The translations under genes were made by a program, and so were the position numbers. A stretch of 64,000 nucleotides of DNA from Oncomelania hupensis. Its lineage: Eukaryota; Mollusca; Gastropoda; Littorinimorpha; Pomatiopsidae. Below, in pieces: positions 24,404-36,635 of the stretch. The notes below the pieces were generated by a model that did no database searches, was not told the DNA's origin, and was given only the letters and a program-made list of their open reading frames with translations. How positions within the stretch are numbered: the stretch's first letter is position 1; every line of letters starts with the position of its first letter. The DNA lies in assembly GCA_036898135.1 (NCBI GenBank), contig CM072511.1:39053257-39117256 (forward strand). The letters are read 5' to 3'.

Positions 24404-24892
24404 GTGTGTGATCGAGCATTTGAGCATGTCTTCGAAGTGACTAGTCTGTTCGCGATGCTGAAAAGAAAAAACGCAGAAGATGGTGGACAAACACCACCCA
24501 AAAAGAAGATGCTTCACACGCAGAAGTGGAATGCTTCTTATTCAGAACAGCATAAGTGCTTAACGAGCTCCGAAAGGTCTGAAAACCATGCTTACTGCAA
24601 AATTTGCAAACTTGACTTCAGCGTTGCGCACGGCGGTAGAAATGACATTGAAAGGCACGTGATCTAAGGTAGATATAAGCAGTTGCAACAAGAGCAGGCT
24701 AACCAACGCACAATAAGCTCGTTTATTGCTAATGCCAGCGAACGTGAAGATTCATTTAAAATGAAAGTGATAAGAGCCGAAGCTCTGATGTGTGCCTGTT
24801 TGTGGAACACAACCTCTCCTTTGCTACAGCTGACACATTGACAAAAGTTATGAAAGAAATGTTTCCAGATTCCAATGTATGTATTTCTGGAA
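24404..24892 (+). pseudogene. hAT/ZBED-like transposase N-terminal remnant
   Basis: The open frame 24404-24667 contains KWNASYSEQHKCLTSS, then HAYCKICKLDFSVAHGG and NDIERHV. This is a BED-like zinc finger pattern (C-x2-C plus a histidine pair) typical of the N-terminus of ZBED/hAT-like transposases in marine invertebrates. Past the stop, sequence readable in shifted frames to about 24880 continues with ISSFIANAS, IRAEALMCA and KEMFPDS. In family members these lead towards the catalytic region. It then ends abruptly, so the catalytic and dimerisation parts are absent. At least one stop and one frame change make it a pseudogene. Confidence 0.75.
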
Positions 24893-25364
24893 AATGTTGT
24901 TAAGCAATAAATAAGTGAATGCTTTTTCAAATTTACTTTTTGGTGTGTTTTTGTAGTAAATTTAACTGTCTTTTTGTTTTCTTTTTTCTCAATCTCTCAA
25001 AAAATATATTCCAGTACTGTACTCCTGACAGACAGATGAAACTCCTGACAGACAGTCTGCTTACTCCTGACTGGCATTGGTAGGGGTGAACAGGTCTGAT
25101 CTTCCCAATTTGTCGAAAAATGGAGTAGACAAATGTGTAAATTATACACACCTGTAATAAATAGTAAACTGAGCTACGGACAAAGTCAAGTTTAAAAGGC
25201 AGATTACCCCTCAGTATTGTACATCATTCATAAATCTATTTAATGTTATCAAATACAACATTTGCTTTGTAAATATCACTGAGAAAAAGACCATTCCCCA
25301 TTTGTACCCTGTTTTGGTAACATTCTCGATTGATCGGCTTATTCACGTATGTGTTTGTGTGTGG

Positions 25365-25413
<49 letters not shown>

Positions 25414-25419
25414 TGTGTA

Positions 25420-26029
25420 CTGATTTGGTATTTTATGTTTTGATTTCGCTTTATTTTTTTTTTGCTTTGGTGAAAGCAATATTAGCTTTAGTGAGGAAAG
25501 TCGCTGTACCAATGTTATTTATTATTTTTTTAATATTAATTAACTTTGTACAAATAGGAAACGATACATGATAATAATGGAAGACAGCAAGTGAACAATT
25601 GAGAAAAACAAAGATTTAAAGACAGGAATTAAAATATACAAAAAGGTATAGGTGCATCAGAACATGCTGTTATATGTTTTTAAATACTTTATGTTGTTAT
25701 AAATTGATATTTTAAAAGTATTATTTTGTTCCCTCATACCTGTATACACATAATGAGAGATGATTACCCAAGAGATCAAATTTGAGCGAAAATTAAAGAA
25801 GGCGCATTGGATAATTTAAATCGCATAATGGTGCCTATACTTTCAATTAAAAATATGAGAGCAACACATGTTGATCTGTTTTGACAGTCCTTTTAAGCGA
25901 AATCTCCACAAGACAGAGATGCGATAAAGCATGCGGTCGGAGAACAGATTATTTTCGGCCGACCTGCTACTTTAAATAATTCATTTCTCAATCTATACTA
26001 GGGAGCCAGTACATAAGCAAGGTTGACGT
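25420..26029. other. Noncoding stretch, nothing recognised
   Basis: AT-rich, without repeat arrays or supported coding sequence. Confidence 0.4.
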
Positions 26030-26042
26030 CGTATGAAGCTGG

Positions 26043-26234
26043 AGGGGCCGGGTAGCTCAGTTGGTAAAAGCGTCTTGCTAGTAACCGAAAGGTCGCTGGT
26101 TCGAATCCCGGATTGGTCAACGTGTGATCATATTATTTTCCCCTTTACCAACAACTGGCCCGCTGGTGTCAGTATAAATCGGTCCAGTAGTCACCTATAT
26201 GCGAAAGTGTCGTGTGACTATAATCTACAAGCAA
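26043..26234 (+). mobile_element. tRNA-derived SINE, family 1, copy c, with 13-bp TSD
   Basis: Plus-strand copy of the SINE seen twice at 2.0-2.45 kb, with the A box (TAGCTCAGTTGG) and B box (GGTTCGAATCC) and the same body ending ATAATCTACAA. It is bounded by a perfect 13-bp direct repeat CGTATGAAGCTGG at 26030-26042 and 26235-26247. This sets the element length at 192 bp and shows target-primed insertion. The overlapping open frame of about 100 codons is only a translation of the SINE. Confidence 0.92.
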
Positions 26235-26710
26235 CGTATGAAGCTGGGTGGACTACTAGTAGCCGTATTCAGGTGCGCGCTGAGCTGAGCAACACTAATA
26301 AACCTGGTTATTATCATACTACTAATGCAGTATTATGAAACAACTTGAATGTAGCCTACTTCCTTCACTGAACACTCAGTAGGCATGTCCTTCAGAAGCC
26401 AACTTAGCGTACTATATTGACCTGGTTGACCCTAGCCTAGGTTTTATTTTCATCTCCGACATTGAGTGGGTTCCAAAGGACGCGGTGTGGTGATCCAGTT
26501 TGAGACTAATCTAGGATTAAAAATAGAATTGAATGAGCCGTTTATTGTAGCTCTCGTAATCCTATTTGTTCGCTAGCGTTTCCGTCGGCGCTGCTCGAGG
26601 GTCAAAAATTTGTTAACGATAATAGTAGTCTTTGGTCGCTCTGCTGTTGTCACGTATTAGTGGATTAACCTCACGTGATGAGTTCTCGCTCTGCTGGTCC
26701 TATTTTCCCT

Positions 26711-27035
26711 TTCTTCTTCTTCTTCTTCTTCTTCTTCTTCTTCTTCTTCTTCTTCTTCTTCTTCTTCTTCTTCTTCTTCTTCTTCTTTTTCTTCTTCTTC
26801 TAATTAGGGTTAAATTTGGAAAAGAGTGTACTCTTCTTCTTCTTCTTCTTCTTCTTCTTCTTCTTCTTCTTCTTCTTCTTCTTCTTCTTCTTCTTCTTCT
26901 TCTAATTAGGGTTACATTTGGAAAAGAGGGTACTCCTCTTCTTCTTCTTCTTCTTCTTCTTCTTCTTCTTCTTCTTCTTCTTCTGCTTCTTCTTATTCTT
27001 CTTCTAATTAGGATTACGTTTGGAAAAGAGTGTAC
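26711..27035. repeat. Higher-order (TTC)n repeat, three blocks with a shared spacer
   Basis: Three TTC arrays (about 26711-26800, 26832-26902, 26938-27004) are each followed by nearly the same 32-35-bp spacer, starting CTAATTAGGGTTA and ending GGAAAAGAGTGTACT. It is therefore a tandem duplication of microsatellite plus spacer. A (GA)n run follows at about 27112-27154. Confidence 0.92.
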
Positions 27036-27110
27036 TGTAATCACACCGTTTTTAGAACTTACAGAATGCAAATATCTTGTGGTAGCATCTAAGTCTATAC
27101 TTTGAGAAAA

Positions 27111-27159
<49 letters not shown>

Positions 27160-28190
27160 CGGTGGGTGGGTGGTTAAATAGTTGCAAAAGGGGAAGAGAG
27201 GCACGGATCTGGGAAGGTGAGCGGTAGAAGAAAACGATAATTGTTTCAGATAGGTATAAGAGAGGGGGACACGATTATTCCACTAATTTGATTCCTTGGA
27301 ATTTAGTGGGGGTAATTGTTCAAATGTCGCATTCCTTTCACGCTATGACTGGAAGATCGTGTAGTGCTCAAGGTAGAAGTTGTTACTAGACAATCATGTA
27401 TTGTACTTAATAGTTGTTAGTATAACAGTTAAGTTCAATGTGATAATGGAAACATACGAGATCTCGGGGAACTTTAGTCCAGAACAAACTTTTCGAACGT
27501 AGGGGATCTGTTCGGTTGTGGTAGATGAAATCTAAAACCCGAAAGAAGCTCGTTCTTACATTAGGTTTGTGAGATAACATTTTATTTTAGCTTAGATACA
27601 ATTTCTGTGACCGAGTTTTCTTCTGAATTTTGTAAAAAAAGCAAAACACCACACAACCAACAACAACAAACAAAAGAAAAAAAAACTCTTATTGGAAACC
27701 ACCAAGAAATTACTATTTTATTAACCGACAGGGAAGATTTTTCTGTTCAAAATAATGAATTAATTTTTTGCTACAGTACACGACTTCTTGCGATTGTGTG
27801 GATTGCTTCTAATTTATCATACTTATTACTCATTGCATTTGAAATGATTACGGTAATGACTGATTTGTCGCCAAAGTTACCTCTTCTTCACATTATTATT
27901 AATGCGACACTGTTAACTTGCCTGCTATATATTCTTAAACGTTGGCTTCTCCTCCATCTGGTCAACAGCTCTCTCCTCCCTTACAAAGTTGTAATTTTCC
28001 TATTTGTTATCTCTTTTCTGTCTTTTTTGTGTGTTTTATATATGTTTCTAAAATCTTTGCCATTAGTTAGGTAGTTATACATTAAATTAAATAATCCTTT
28101 AGGGTGCCATTATACAATCAATGCATATATATATATATATTGTATTGAATGAAGCTTCAGCTTTTGTGTTTTCTATAACTTCTCGTGTCA
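27160..28190. other. Noncoding stretch, one doubtful open frame
   Basis: A 155-codon plus-strand frame (27607-28074) has hydrophobic C-terminal segments. However, it begins in an A-rich, low-complexity region, has no recognisable family motifs and sits in AT-rich DNA where T-rich codons give spurious membrane-like proteins. I do not call it a gene. Confidence 0.4.
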
Positions 28191-28195
28191 TTATT

Positions 28196-28250
28196 ACTAT
28201 TATTAGTAGTAGTACTATTATATTATTACTATTATTAGTAGTAGTATGAT

Positions 28251-28321
<71 letters not shown>

Positions 28322-28322
28322 T
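28196..28322. repeat. (AGT)n microsatellite
   Basis: Imperfect ATT/AGT repeats becoming a pure AGT array from about 28249. Confidence 0.95.
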
Positions 28323-28324
28323 CA

Positions 28325-30335
28325 TTATCATTGTACCAGGGTTGAAGTTTGTATTGAAAATCATGAAAGTGGTGGGTTAGTTTTGTAAAAGCGCGAGATA
28401 GTCTTTAAATTATTGTGTTGTGATTGTACAATCCAATTGCTTTGTAAACATCTTCATCACTGTTACCACAATTTCGGCAAGTTATTGAACAATGCTCAAC
28501 GTCAGCCTAGTCCGCCCAATTCTGTGATGCCTCACTACCTGTTAGTTGGCCTTTGAAGAGTCTAAGACTCGACGGGCTGCCTAAGTTTTCCTCCAGTGGA
28601 CATGTTTATCACCACTTTAACGATTTTACTATTTTACTAATAGGCTCCAACAGTCACTTTCTCCCTCCCCCACCTATTTTACCTATTGTGATGGAATTAG
28701 AGGTACACTGAAATAATAATCTCCTTTCAGCACAATATTATATTCCTTAAACCAATGCATGAACCTGAATCAATGTGACAAATGGAAATATTTGCAGTCG
28801 TCGAGTGAAAGGTCTACCTAAGTAAAGCATGTTGTAAATGGATATCTTTTAACCTATAACGAGTGACCACTAATTAGCACTGAACTTCGGAATGCGTAAA
28901 GGTACTGCCATGCGTGTAAATAAAGGGTACAGGTCACTGTGTGGTTCAGTTTAGGCAACGAAACATTTCTTTGGTTCAGGTCTAGAAGTTCAAACGCGTG
29001 CCACCTAGCTTTAAGATGAGGTGTGGATCTTGGGAGTGCGTATGAACCACAAAGTGCAAAAGATCTATACTAGCTCTCTGCTCTGATCTTGATCTTTATT
29101 GTCTCCGTATATAGTGGAACTGATACGATTTGCACGTGTAGTCTCCTATGATGGCCAAGGTGAGTTTCAAGAAAGTGAATGAATATCTTTATTGTTGTGA
29201 GCTTAAACCATAATTATGCCAGTTCGCAAAGGGTCTTTGGCACTAAACTGTACCTTCACATGTAGTGAGTGGCATGCGTAAAAAGTATAAAAGGTATATC
29301 TCAAAGTTACACATGCACGAGCTTGTGTGTATGTGTGTGCTCGCGCGTGCGTGAGCATGTGTGAGTGTGTGTGCGCGTATGCTTGTGTTATGATACCCCG
29401 ATTCTGATTACAACATATTGGTTAATTGCACGAGTTCCAGCTAGGGAGAGAATTGTATGTGGCGCGAGGACGTTTTGAGCTGGCCAGTATCCGAAACTGC
29501 GTTAATTTACTTCTCCAACTACACTAATGAAACCGCAAGATATGATTGAAATGGGTGTAATATAAGTGCATGTTACTTAAATGAACTGCATGAAATAGAT
29601 CGACACTGGCGATAAGAAATGCAGAAACGAAACTGAAGGTCAGCGGCCGGTTGAACTTTTCTAGTGCGTGTTCTACCAATATTACTGATTCTGGGGGTTT
29701 GGTTCCACCAGGGGCGTTCTCACCTGATAGCGCTCAGTCAGAGGTTGTTTGGTCTGCTGGACTGCAGCCAAGCCGATGAGTCACATTTGATTCTAGCTCT
29801 AAGATCTGCACTGATGTTCCAGGTTGTTTGTTTTATTATTATTTGAAGAAGAAGAAGAGGAGGAGGAGGAATATGATGATGATGAAGAAGAGAGGAGAAA
29901 GAGGGGCAAGAGAAGGAGAAGGAGATGAAGAAGAAGGTAGTGTGGAATAACTGTCAATGTGTTTGTACCCGGTATCAGGTTATTCACGGCACTAATTAAT
30001 TACTATTATCTGTTACCAGCACCATCGTTAAATTTAACTAATGTTTGGTTAATAGGATACATGTGGTCAGGTTACAGTTTTGTTAAAGAGTACAGTCTTT
30101 GATGGAAAATCATCCGACAAAGACTATTTGAGAACTAAATGCTCATTAAGAAACTCTGGGTTCCCACTGACCTTTTCATGCTGCTGGAAAATAATTGATA
30201 GACGTAGGAGGCAGTCTCTTTGTGTCTTTTCTTTCGGGTGCCTTGCAAAGGATTTAGAAAGAAGCATTTTGGACTTGTGACGAAATTGTATTTTTGTTTA
30301 CTCCCCATTTGCTGTTTGGAAATAGGAGTGAGATG
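28325..30335. other. Noncoding stretch, nothing recognised
   Basis: No gene or array longer than a few units, apart from a short TG/GC-rich purine-pyrimidine tract near 29325-29390 and a GAA/GGA-rich patch at 29846-29940. Confidence 0.4.
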
Positions 30336-30337
30336 GT

Positions 30338-30445
30338 TTCACACACACATACACACACATACCCACAGGCACACACGCATCCACACACACACACACAACA
30401 CACACACACACACACACACACACTCTCTCTCTCTCTCTCTATCTC
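30338..30445. repeat. (CA)n(CT)n compound microsatellite
   Basis: CA-rich run with interruptions that changes into CT repeats at about 30422. Confidence 0.95.
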
Positions 30446-30889
30446 TATCTTTATCTTTTTTTTTTCCTCCTCTGTGCATGTGCTAGTTGCTCCCTCTTCG
30501 TGTCGCGCAATGCTTGTTCGTCTGTTTACTCTATGTTCCATTTTGTTTTTGTTGTGTTTCATAACGACAAGACTTTCCTGTTTTGGCTTACAACAGTGTC
30601 GTGCTGGCTTGGTAACCTTACAGAGTTATCCCTTACACTGTTTAGATTTTGGAGCACATTACGTAATATTGCAAACTCACTGGTGCGTACTACTTGCCCC
30701 ATCTCCTTCCCCCATCTTTTCCACTTCACCGCACCCTATAGTTTCGTTGGTTTGGAAGACGGGCCTGTCTACTTCTAAATAATTGTTGACTAAAATACTA
30801 TCTGTGTGTATTTCATGGTTTGCTGTTGTTGATGTGACTTGTGCTATTTATTTATTTATTTATTTATTTATTTGTGTGTGTGATGGGGG

Positions 30890-31144
30890 GACTCCGATGG
30901 TATGGCCACGTCACCAGATCATCAGGTCTTGCAAAGACCATCCTGCAAGGCACAGTGCAAGGATATAGAAGAAGAGGGAGACAGAAAAAGAGGTGGGAGG
31001 ACAACATTCGAGAATGGACTGGTTTGACACTGAGCGAAACAATCAGGATTGCTGAGGACAGGGAAAGATGGAGTACGCTGGTTAAACGATCATCTGTGGT
31101 GCCCCTACGACCTCCGAGTTATGGGATGAGATAGGATAGGATAG
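30890..31144 (+). mobile_element. LINE 3'-end fragment with 9-bp TSD
   Basis: Plus-strand, 5'-truncated copy that starts within the coding region for the LRWYGHVTRSSGLAK motif and ends in repeated GGATA units. A direct repeat TGATGGGGG flanks it at 30881-30889 and 31145-31153. The reading frame from LRWYGHV to the stop is still largely open, which points to modest age. Confidence 0.92.
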
Positions 31145-31868
31145 TGATGGGGGAGGGTATGAGGGCGCTAGGATGGGGATGAACGTATATAGGAAGGTAT
31201 CAATAAGAAGTTTATATATAATATTATTGTTTGTCGAACAGTAAAGAAATGTCTTAACATAAATATTGTATTTACTCACGTTTAACTATACGCGCTATTG
31301 CGTATAATTGTTGCGTAAACTCTGATGAGTATTTCGATTATAACCTAAAAGTAGTATTTTATATACATTATCTATTGACTGCATGCTATTGGGCATTAAT
31401 AAATTGCATACTTCGATATAGTTTCTTCACTTCTTTGTTTATTTTGTATGTTTAATATTTATATTGTTGAGAATCATGCTAAGGAGAAAATATAACGTTC
31501 AAGTTAGCAGGATACAATGCCCACGCGGGTGTGACAATTTCAATGGAAAACGATATTTGGAACAACCTTCAAACGTCATTTAAACATGTATTGTTTGCAT
31601 CAAGCTGCCTTGCTGAATGTCGGAGATCTAGCCACTTTGGATTCGCAATTTTCAGGTTAGGTCTCAACATGCTCTGGTTATTGATAGTGTTACATTGTGT
31701 GGTGTCTCGGTGCATTCGTCTGCTTCTCTGTGTGTGTGCGCACGCGCGTGCGTGCGTGTATGTATGTGTGTGTATGAGAGAGAGAAAGAGAGAGAGAGAG
31801 GGAGAGTGAGTTTCGATTCTGGTCACGTCTTCCCAACTCTCTTTGTTTTTAACATGTCTGAAACTTGC

Positions 31869-31997
31869 CTATCCTATCCTATCCTGTCCTATCCCGTAAC
31901 TCGAAGGTCATTGGGGCACCACAGATCATCATTTAACCAGCGTACTCCATCTTTCTATGTCCTCAGCAACCCTTATGGCTTCGCTCAGTGTCAAGCC
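31869..31997 (-). mobile_element. LINE 3'-end fragment with 6-bp TSD
   Basis: Minus-strand copy of only the last ~100 bp of the ORF plus a tail of GGATA units. The direct repeat ACTTGC lies at 31863-31868 and 31998-32003. It follows a TG/GA microsatellite (31725-31805). Confidence 0.88.
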
Positions 31998-32004
31998 ACT
32001 TGCA

Positions 32005-32770
32005 CAATGTATTAAAAACGAAAAGGAAGTTTTCCGCAACAATCACCACCCAGCTATGATAGGGCTAGGGTGCCCGCTGTTACGTTGAAACGCGCATGAT
32101 GGTGCGTGTGAAATGCGCACGATATTATATGTGAGCGCGTGCAATGGCAGGCTTGCGTGTGTGACGCGCGCGGTAAATCTGTTCATTTTATTTTGCAACG
32201 CATGCAGTAATAGAGTGTATTTATCTTTGATTTGATTTTGCGTTGTTATTAGAAGAAGCTTTGTGTAACGTTGTTTTTGGTTGGTCGATATTGTTTGAGA
32301 ATTTTCGGGAATTGGTTGTTTACTATCGATCGAAGCGTGTGGATTGTTCTGTTGGTTACCATGGAAGCTTCCATTCCAAATAGGGTTGTGTCACGTGAGA
32401 AAGTGATGATGAAATTAATTTTGATTGGTTGTGGTGTTTCATGTAGGATATTCTCGTTTGTTCACGAGTATGTAGAGACTATATAAGTGCCGCACTGCTT
32501 CAGGGGACGTAAATTTACTCCAAAAAAAAAAGAAAAAAAAAGAGTGTGTGTGTTGTTGTTGATAGTGAGTTGGAAAGTAAAATGTTGAGATTGAAAAGGC
32601 GATTGTATGCAGTTGTTGATGTGTGCTGAATAAAAGTGGAAAACTTCATAAGTTCATACGAAGACTTTGCCTTGTTGCTGCTGAGTGAGCAGGCTGCGTG
32701 GATAAACGAATCAGTTACACCTATCAGGATTTCAAGCATCGGGGCTGAATCAGCTACTGATAGAAAAACA
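32005..32770. other. Noncoding stretch, nothing recognised
   Basis: It contains a CpG-rich patch at about 32085-32175 with repeated GCGCNNG-like motifs. No gene is supported. Confidence 0.4.
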
Positions 32771-32774
32771 CCAA

Positions 32775-32937
32775 CATCGAATCGAGTGTAACACCCGCCC
32801 ATTTTAAAACCCTGGAAGGCAAAGCAGCGCTGGAAAAGAAGAGATGAGCACTGCCTCACAAAGCTGGCTCCAAGGAAAAAGAGATCCTTTAATGCCTCTT
32901 CTCTGCGACTCAAAGGAAGCGAGAAAAACCTTTACAT
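32775..32937 (+). mobile_element. 5S-SINE 3' domain, copy C (head missing)
   Basis: The segment CCTGGAAGGCAAAGCAGCG, continuing through AAGCTGGCTCCAAGG and AATGCCTCTTCTCTGCGA, aligns with 19180-19270 and with the reverse complement of 47320-47410. No 5S-like head is visible upstream. It is therefore a 5'-truncated copy, or a different SINE using the same 3' domain. Confidence 0.75.
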
Positions 32938-32939
32938 TT

Positions 32940-33618
32940 AATACACGTAGCAGAATCTGATGGCCTAAGCCCTAAACCATTAGTTTTTAACATGATATTA
33001 TAAACCCCATAGTTCTCTGACACAGTATGAAAGTTTGTTTTGTTTGTTTTTGTCATTGAACAAGCAAAACAAACTCTCCTAATATGAGAAGTTATGAGAG
33101 CTTGTTTTAAACGTGAGAGGTTTAGATCCAGTGCGAGAACTCTCTAGAAAAGTTGAAAGTATGAAATCTTGACACGAATGTCAATATCAGAGCCATAAAA
33201 CTGGTCTTTTCTTTAACATCCTGTACACAAGTCGATTAGTCCTAGCAGAAAGGAAAGCTTTTCGATCTTTAAGAATCAGAGTTTCTCTTTATAACACGTG
33301 GTACTGTCTAAGCAGTGTTGTCTGATGTATCGTCTTAAGATTGTGCGTTTTCTAAAGAGGAACAATGTAGCTATTGACTTCGTCAAGGCAAAACTTGATA
33401 TTTCCCTTCTCCTATACCTTTTGTAGATAACATTGTTCAAGGTCGTTTTACCTCATCACAGCCTTTAAGACAACCTTTATATCCTTGATTCACATACATT
33501 CTTTATCGTCTTTGTGTTATTGTCATCATCTTCTCCGCTTTCTTTGAAAAACATTAAAAAAAAAACTCTGCTGAGGCTCATCACAGTCTTTAGAATCTAA
33601 ATTGTATATTACAGTTTT
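32940..33618. other. Noncoding stretch, nothing recognised
   Basis: AT-rich with no supported feature. Confidence 0.4.
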
Positions 33619-33626
33619 ATCCTTGC

Positions 33627-33877
33627 GTCCTATCCTATCCTATCTTAGCCCGTAACTCAGAGGTCGTTGGGGCACCACAGATGATCGTTTAACCAGCGTA
33701 ATACATCTTTCTCTGTTCTCAGCAACCCTCATGGCTTCGTTCAGTGTCAAACCAGTCCATTCTCGAATGTTGTCCTCCCACCTCTTTTTCTGTCTCCCTC
33801 TTCTTCTGCCTCTTTGCACCGTGCCTTGCAGGGTGGTTTTTGCATGGTGACGTGGCAATACCATCGGAGTTTCCGTT
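33627..33877 (-). mobile_element. LINE 3'-end fragment with 7-bp TSD
   Basis: Minus-strand copy covering the region from the GHV motif to the stop and a GGATA-type tail. The direct repeat TCCTTGC lies at 33620-33626 and 33878-33884. It is a more diverged copy with a small internal deletion relative to the 19.9-22.4 kb element. Confidence 0.9.
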
Positions 33878-34044
33878 TCCTTGCATGCGCATGCTTAAAA
33901 CTTCATCGTTCGAGTCAGACGATGTTGTTATTATCTTCGTGTTCTTTCTCTTTGTGCGTTAAGAGGATTTTTTATGTTAGCTCAGTATAAAACATCTCAT
34001 ACAGAGGACATTTTAATGTCTTAAGTCACTTGGACGGAATAGGA

Positions 34045-34048
<4 letters not shown>

Positions 34049-34090
<42 letters not shown>

Positions 34091-34211
34091 GGGGTGGAGG
34101 GGTAGGTTCGGATTTCTACACGTATATCTTGTCTGCCTGTTTGGCCGTCTCTGTTTCTGTCTCTCTATCTCTGTTTCTGTCTCTCTGTCTCTGTCTCTCT
34201 CTGTCTCTCTG

Positions 34212-34257
<46 letters not shown>

Positions 34258-34333
34258 ACTCCCCCCCCCTCACACACACTCTTTTTCCTTCTATTCTTTC
34301 TCTCCGTACATCATGTCAGCTGCCTATAGTTTC

Positions 34334-34379
<46 letters not shown>

Positions 34380-34412
34380 CTTCTTCTTCTTCTTCTTCTT
34401 CTTCTTCTTCTT
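34049..34412. repeat. Cluster of (GA)n, (CTGT/CT)n, (TGT)n and (TTC)n
   Basis: GA run 34049-34087, CTCTGT-type repeats 34146-34255, TGT array 34331-34378 and TTC array 34379-34412. Several overlapping false frames result. Confidence 0.93.
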
Positions 34413-34559
34413 GTTTCCAGCCACGTGTTTCAAGACAATAGATGTAGGGCATGAGCAAGAAGGGTGAGCGTTGCTTTCTAGAGAAACCATTCCTATTGCA
34501 CGGTTGATACACCGTGTAATGGAATGGGGCTAGGAGAGGGGCAGAGAAGAATGAAAGAA

Positions 34560-36530
34560 AACAAAAGGAGGTGAGAGGGTTAGCCGGGGGGCCTGAGACA
34601 TTGGGGAAAGAGATGGTGGGGGAGGGTGGGCATGGAACAAGGGGAGGGAATAGCCCGAGCGTATGGGGAAATGGTGGAGGTGGGGAAGGGTGGAGAGGGG
34701 AAGGGGAGAGGTCGCGACGGAGGGAGGGTCAATGTAGCAGAATCAATACTGGAATCTGTGTCACCCAGTCTGTTAACAAAATCGGGCAGTGGCAGTGATG
34801 GATGCATGCTTGCACAGGCTGGCGAATCTGGAACTAACTCCGTATGGAACTGCTTGGTACGGTAGAATGCAAGGTGTGGTAGCGTTAGAATCTACCATCT
34901 GGCATTATGTTGCACTCTCCTTTCACTCCCATTCTCCTTACAAATAACAGTGACGTCCAGTTCTCAATAACCACGAACGTTCTTTTTGCAGATCTCCAGC
35001 AGCAATGCTCTTCTCTGTTTACTTCTAATTTAAATCTTGCACACAACAATAACCTTCTTCTCAGTGTATTGCTACCTTCCATTCTTGGTAATCTAATTTT
35101 TTTTTAATTATTGTGCAGTCGAAGTGAAAAGTTCTAAGTTTTCTTATCAATTGCATGAACTAAAAAAAGATGTTAAAATGTATATTATGCTATTCCTTTA
35201 GTTCTTATTATGCGCATATTAAACAGATTGATATGAATGCAACTTACTAAAGAAGCGTCAGTTCGAAAAAGTCTCAATCGGTCGTCGCACGAATTGTCAG
35301 GCCTTGTACGCACTTAATACATTTTCATTCATTCAAATAGATGAAAGAAGCACGATAATGCAAGCACAACGAGAAGATTTGAATACTTCTATGTTTAACC
35401 AGAAAAAATTTTTTGGTAATGCCTCTCTTATGACGTGATATTCTTTTTTATATTGCTGTTTGCACAGATGTTGTCTGCTTTATTGTGTTTGGGGTCTTAC
35501 TTGCGGCAAGGACAATCTGGTCTGCCAATAATGTTCTCAATAAATCCATGTGGACACAGAGTATCAAAGAGCGGCAAACGTATTTCATAAGCTCAACACC
35601 ATTCTGACAAGCTTGAGAAAGCAGTGTGGAACACAAAAAAGATGTCAAAGAATGTTGGCCTGACTTACAGGAGGGCGTGTGTTCAAATCTCCATGACGAC
35701 GCGATTTTTTTCTCTCACTTTTATGTCAGGACTATTTGTACGGTTTTCACTTTCAACCGTGTCGCCTCAGCATGACGTTAAAAGAACCATCCAGGTTAAT
35801 CTGTCAAAAGTGCAGGTGACAAGCTTAAATACATAAACGTTCTTAAGTAGATCAGGGTGACTCAGTAGTCCTGAGCGTTTGACGATGCTGCAGGTTGGCT
35901 CTTTGAACAATATAAGAACAATCGCGTTTATTGTTTAAAACAATAAAGAGATAAGGCGTCAGTCTTTGCAGCCAGTCTCAGATTCACTATGGTTTACCGG
36001 AGCTATGATGGTTCCATATGACTGGGCGCAGCTCTGCAAGCCTCTTGGTTATACAGGGTTTCTGAGCATGACGAGGACTACTGCCTTTACTATACCTCCG
36101 ATACCTCTCAAGATATGGAGTAAGCTTCGTCAGTCTCATGTACGCTGTGTGCTTCTTGATATTAATCCATATTCAGCGTTGTTGTACCGAGCTTCTTCAA
36201 ATGACCGACCGAGAGAGAGAGAGAGAGAGAGAGACAGAGACGGAGAGCCTCCGATACTCCCTGCTTGCACAGAGGTGGCCCACGCTTGCACAGAGGTGAC
36301 CCGTGTAATAAGGCAAGTTATTGTGTTGGTGGATGAGCTTGCTGTTTCATTCGTTGAATGAGGCTCAAGACTTAACCATAAGAATAGCAGCTTAACTAAA
36401 CGCAGAACGGAGAGAACGAAGATAATAAAAACTACACGACGAGTCGGCAGCTTGTTCATGTGAGAGCTTTAAGGGTTATTTATTGAGATTCACTTGAGCG
36501 TCGTTCTTGAAGTGGAAATTATTATTATTA
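34560..36530. other. Noncoding stretch; purine-rich segment then nothing recognised
   Basis: 34560-34740 is strongly G-rich on the plus strand (GGGGAGGG-type runs). The rest contains a short GA run at 36210-36234 and no supported gene. Confidence 0.45.
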
Positions 36531-36532
36531 TT

Positions 36533-36635
36533 TGTGTGTGTGGTGTGATGTGTTTTGTGTGTGTGTGTGTGTGCGTGTGTGTGTATGTGTGTGGGTGTGT
36601 GTGTGTGTGTGGTGCGTCTTGTGTGTGTGTCTGTC
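36533..36635. repeat. (TG)n microsatellite
   Basis: Interrupted TG repeats. Confidence 0.93.

Noticed and set aside
24190..25100. Inverted ends for the 24-kb hAT remnant (CTGTTCACTCCTCC near 24199 versus GGGGTGAACAG near 25085)
   Set aside because: The match is short and imperfect, and no direct repeat flanks it. It may be real but is not supportable.
26041..26115. tRNA gene with A and B boxes
   Set aside because: The unit is bounded by a 13-bp target-site duplication and continues for 120 bp of non-tRNA body shared with two other copies, so it is a SINE. The same applies to 2.0-2.45, 2.8 and 39.3 kb.
27607..28074. 155-codon possible membrane protein
   Set aside because: Low-complexity A-rich start, T-rich codons, no family motif and no splice or homology evidence.
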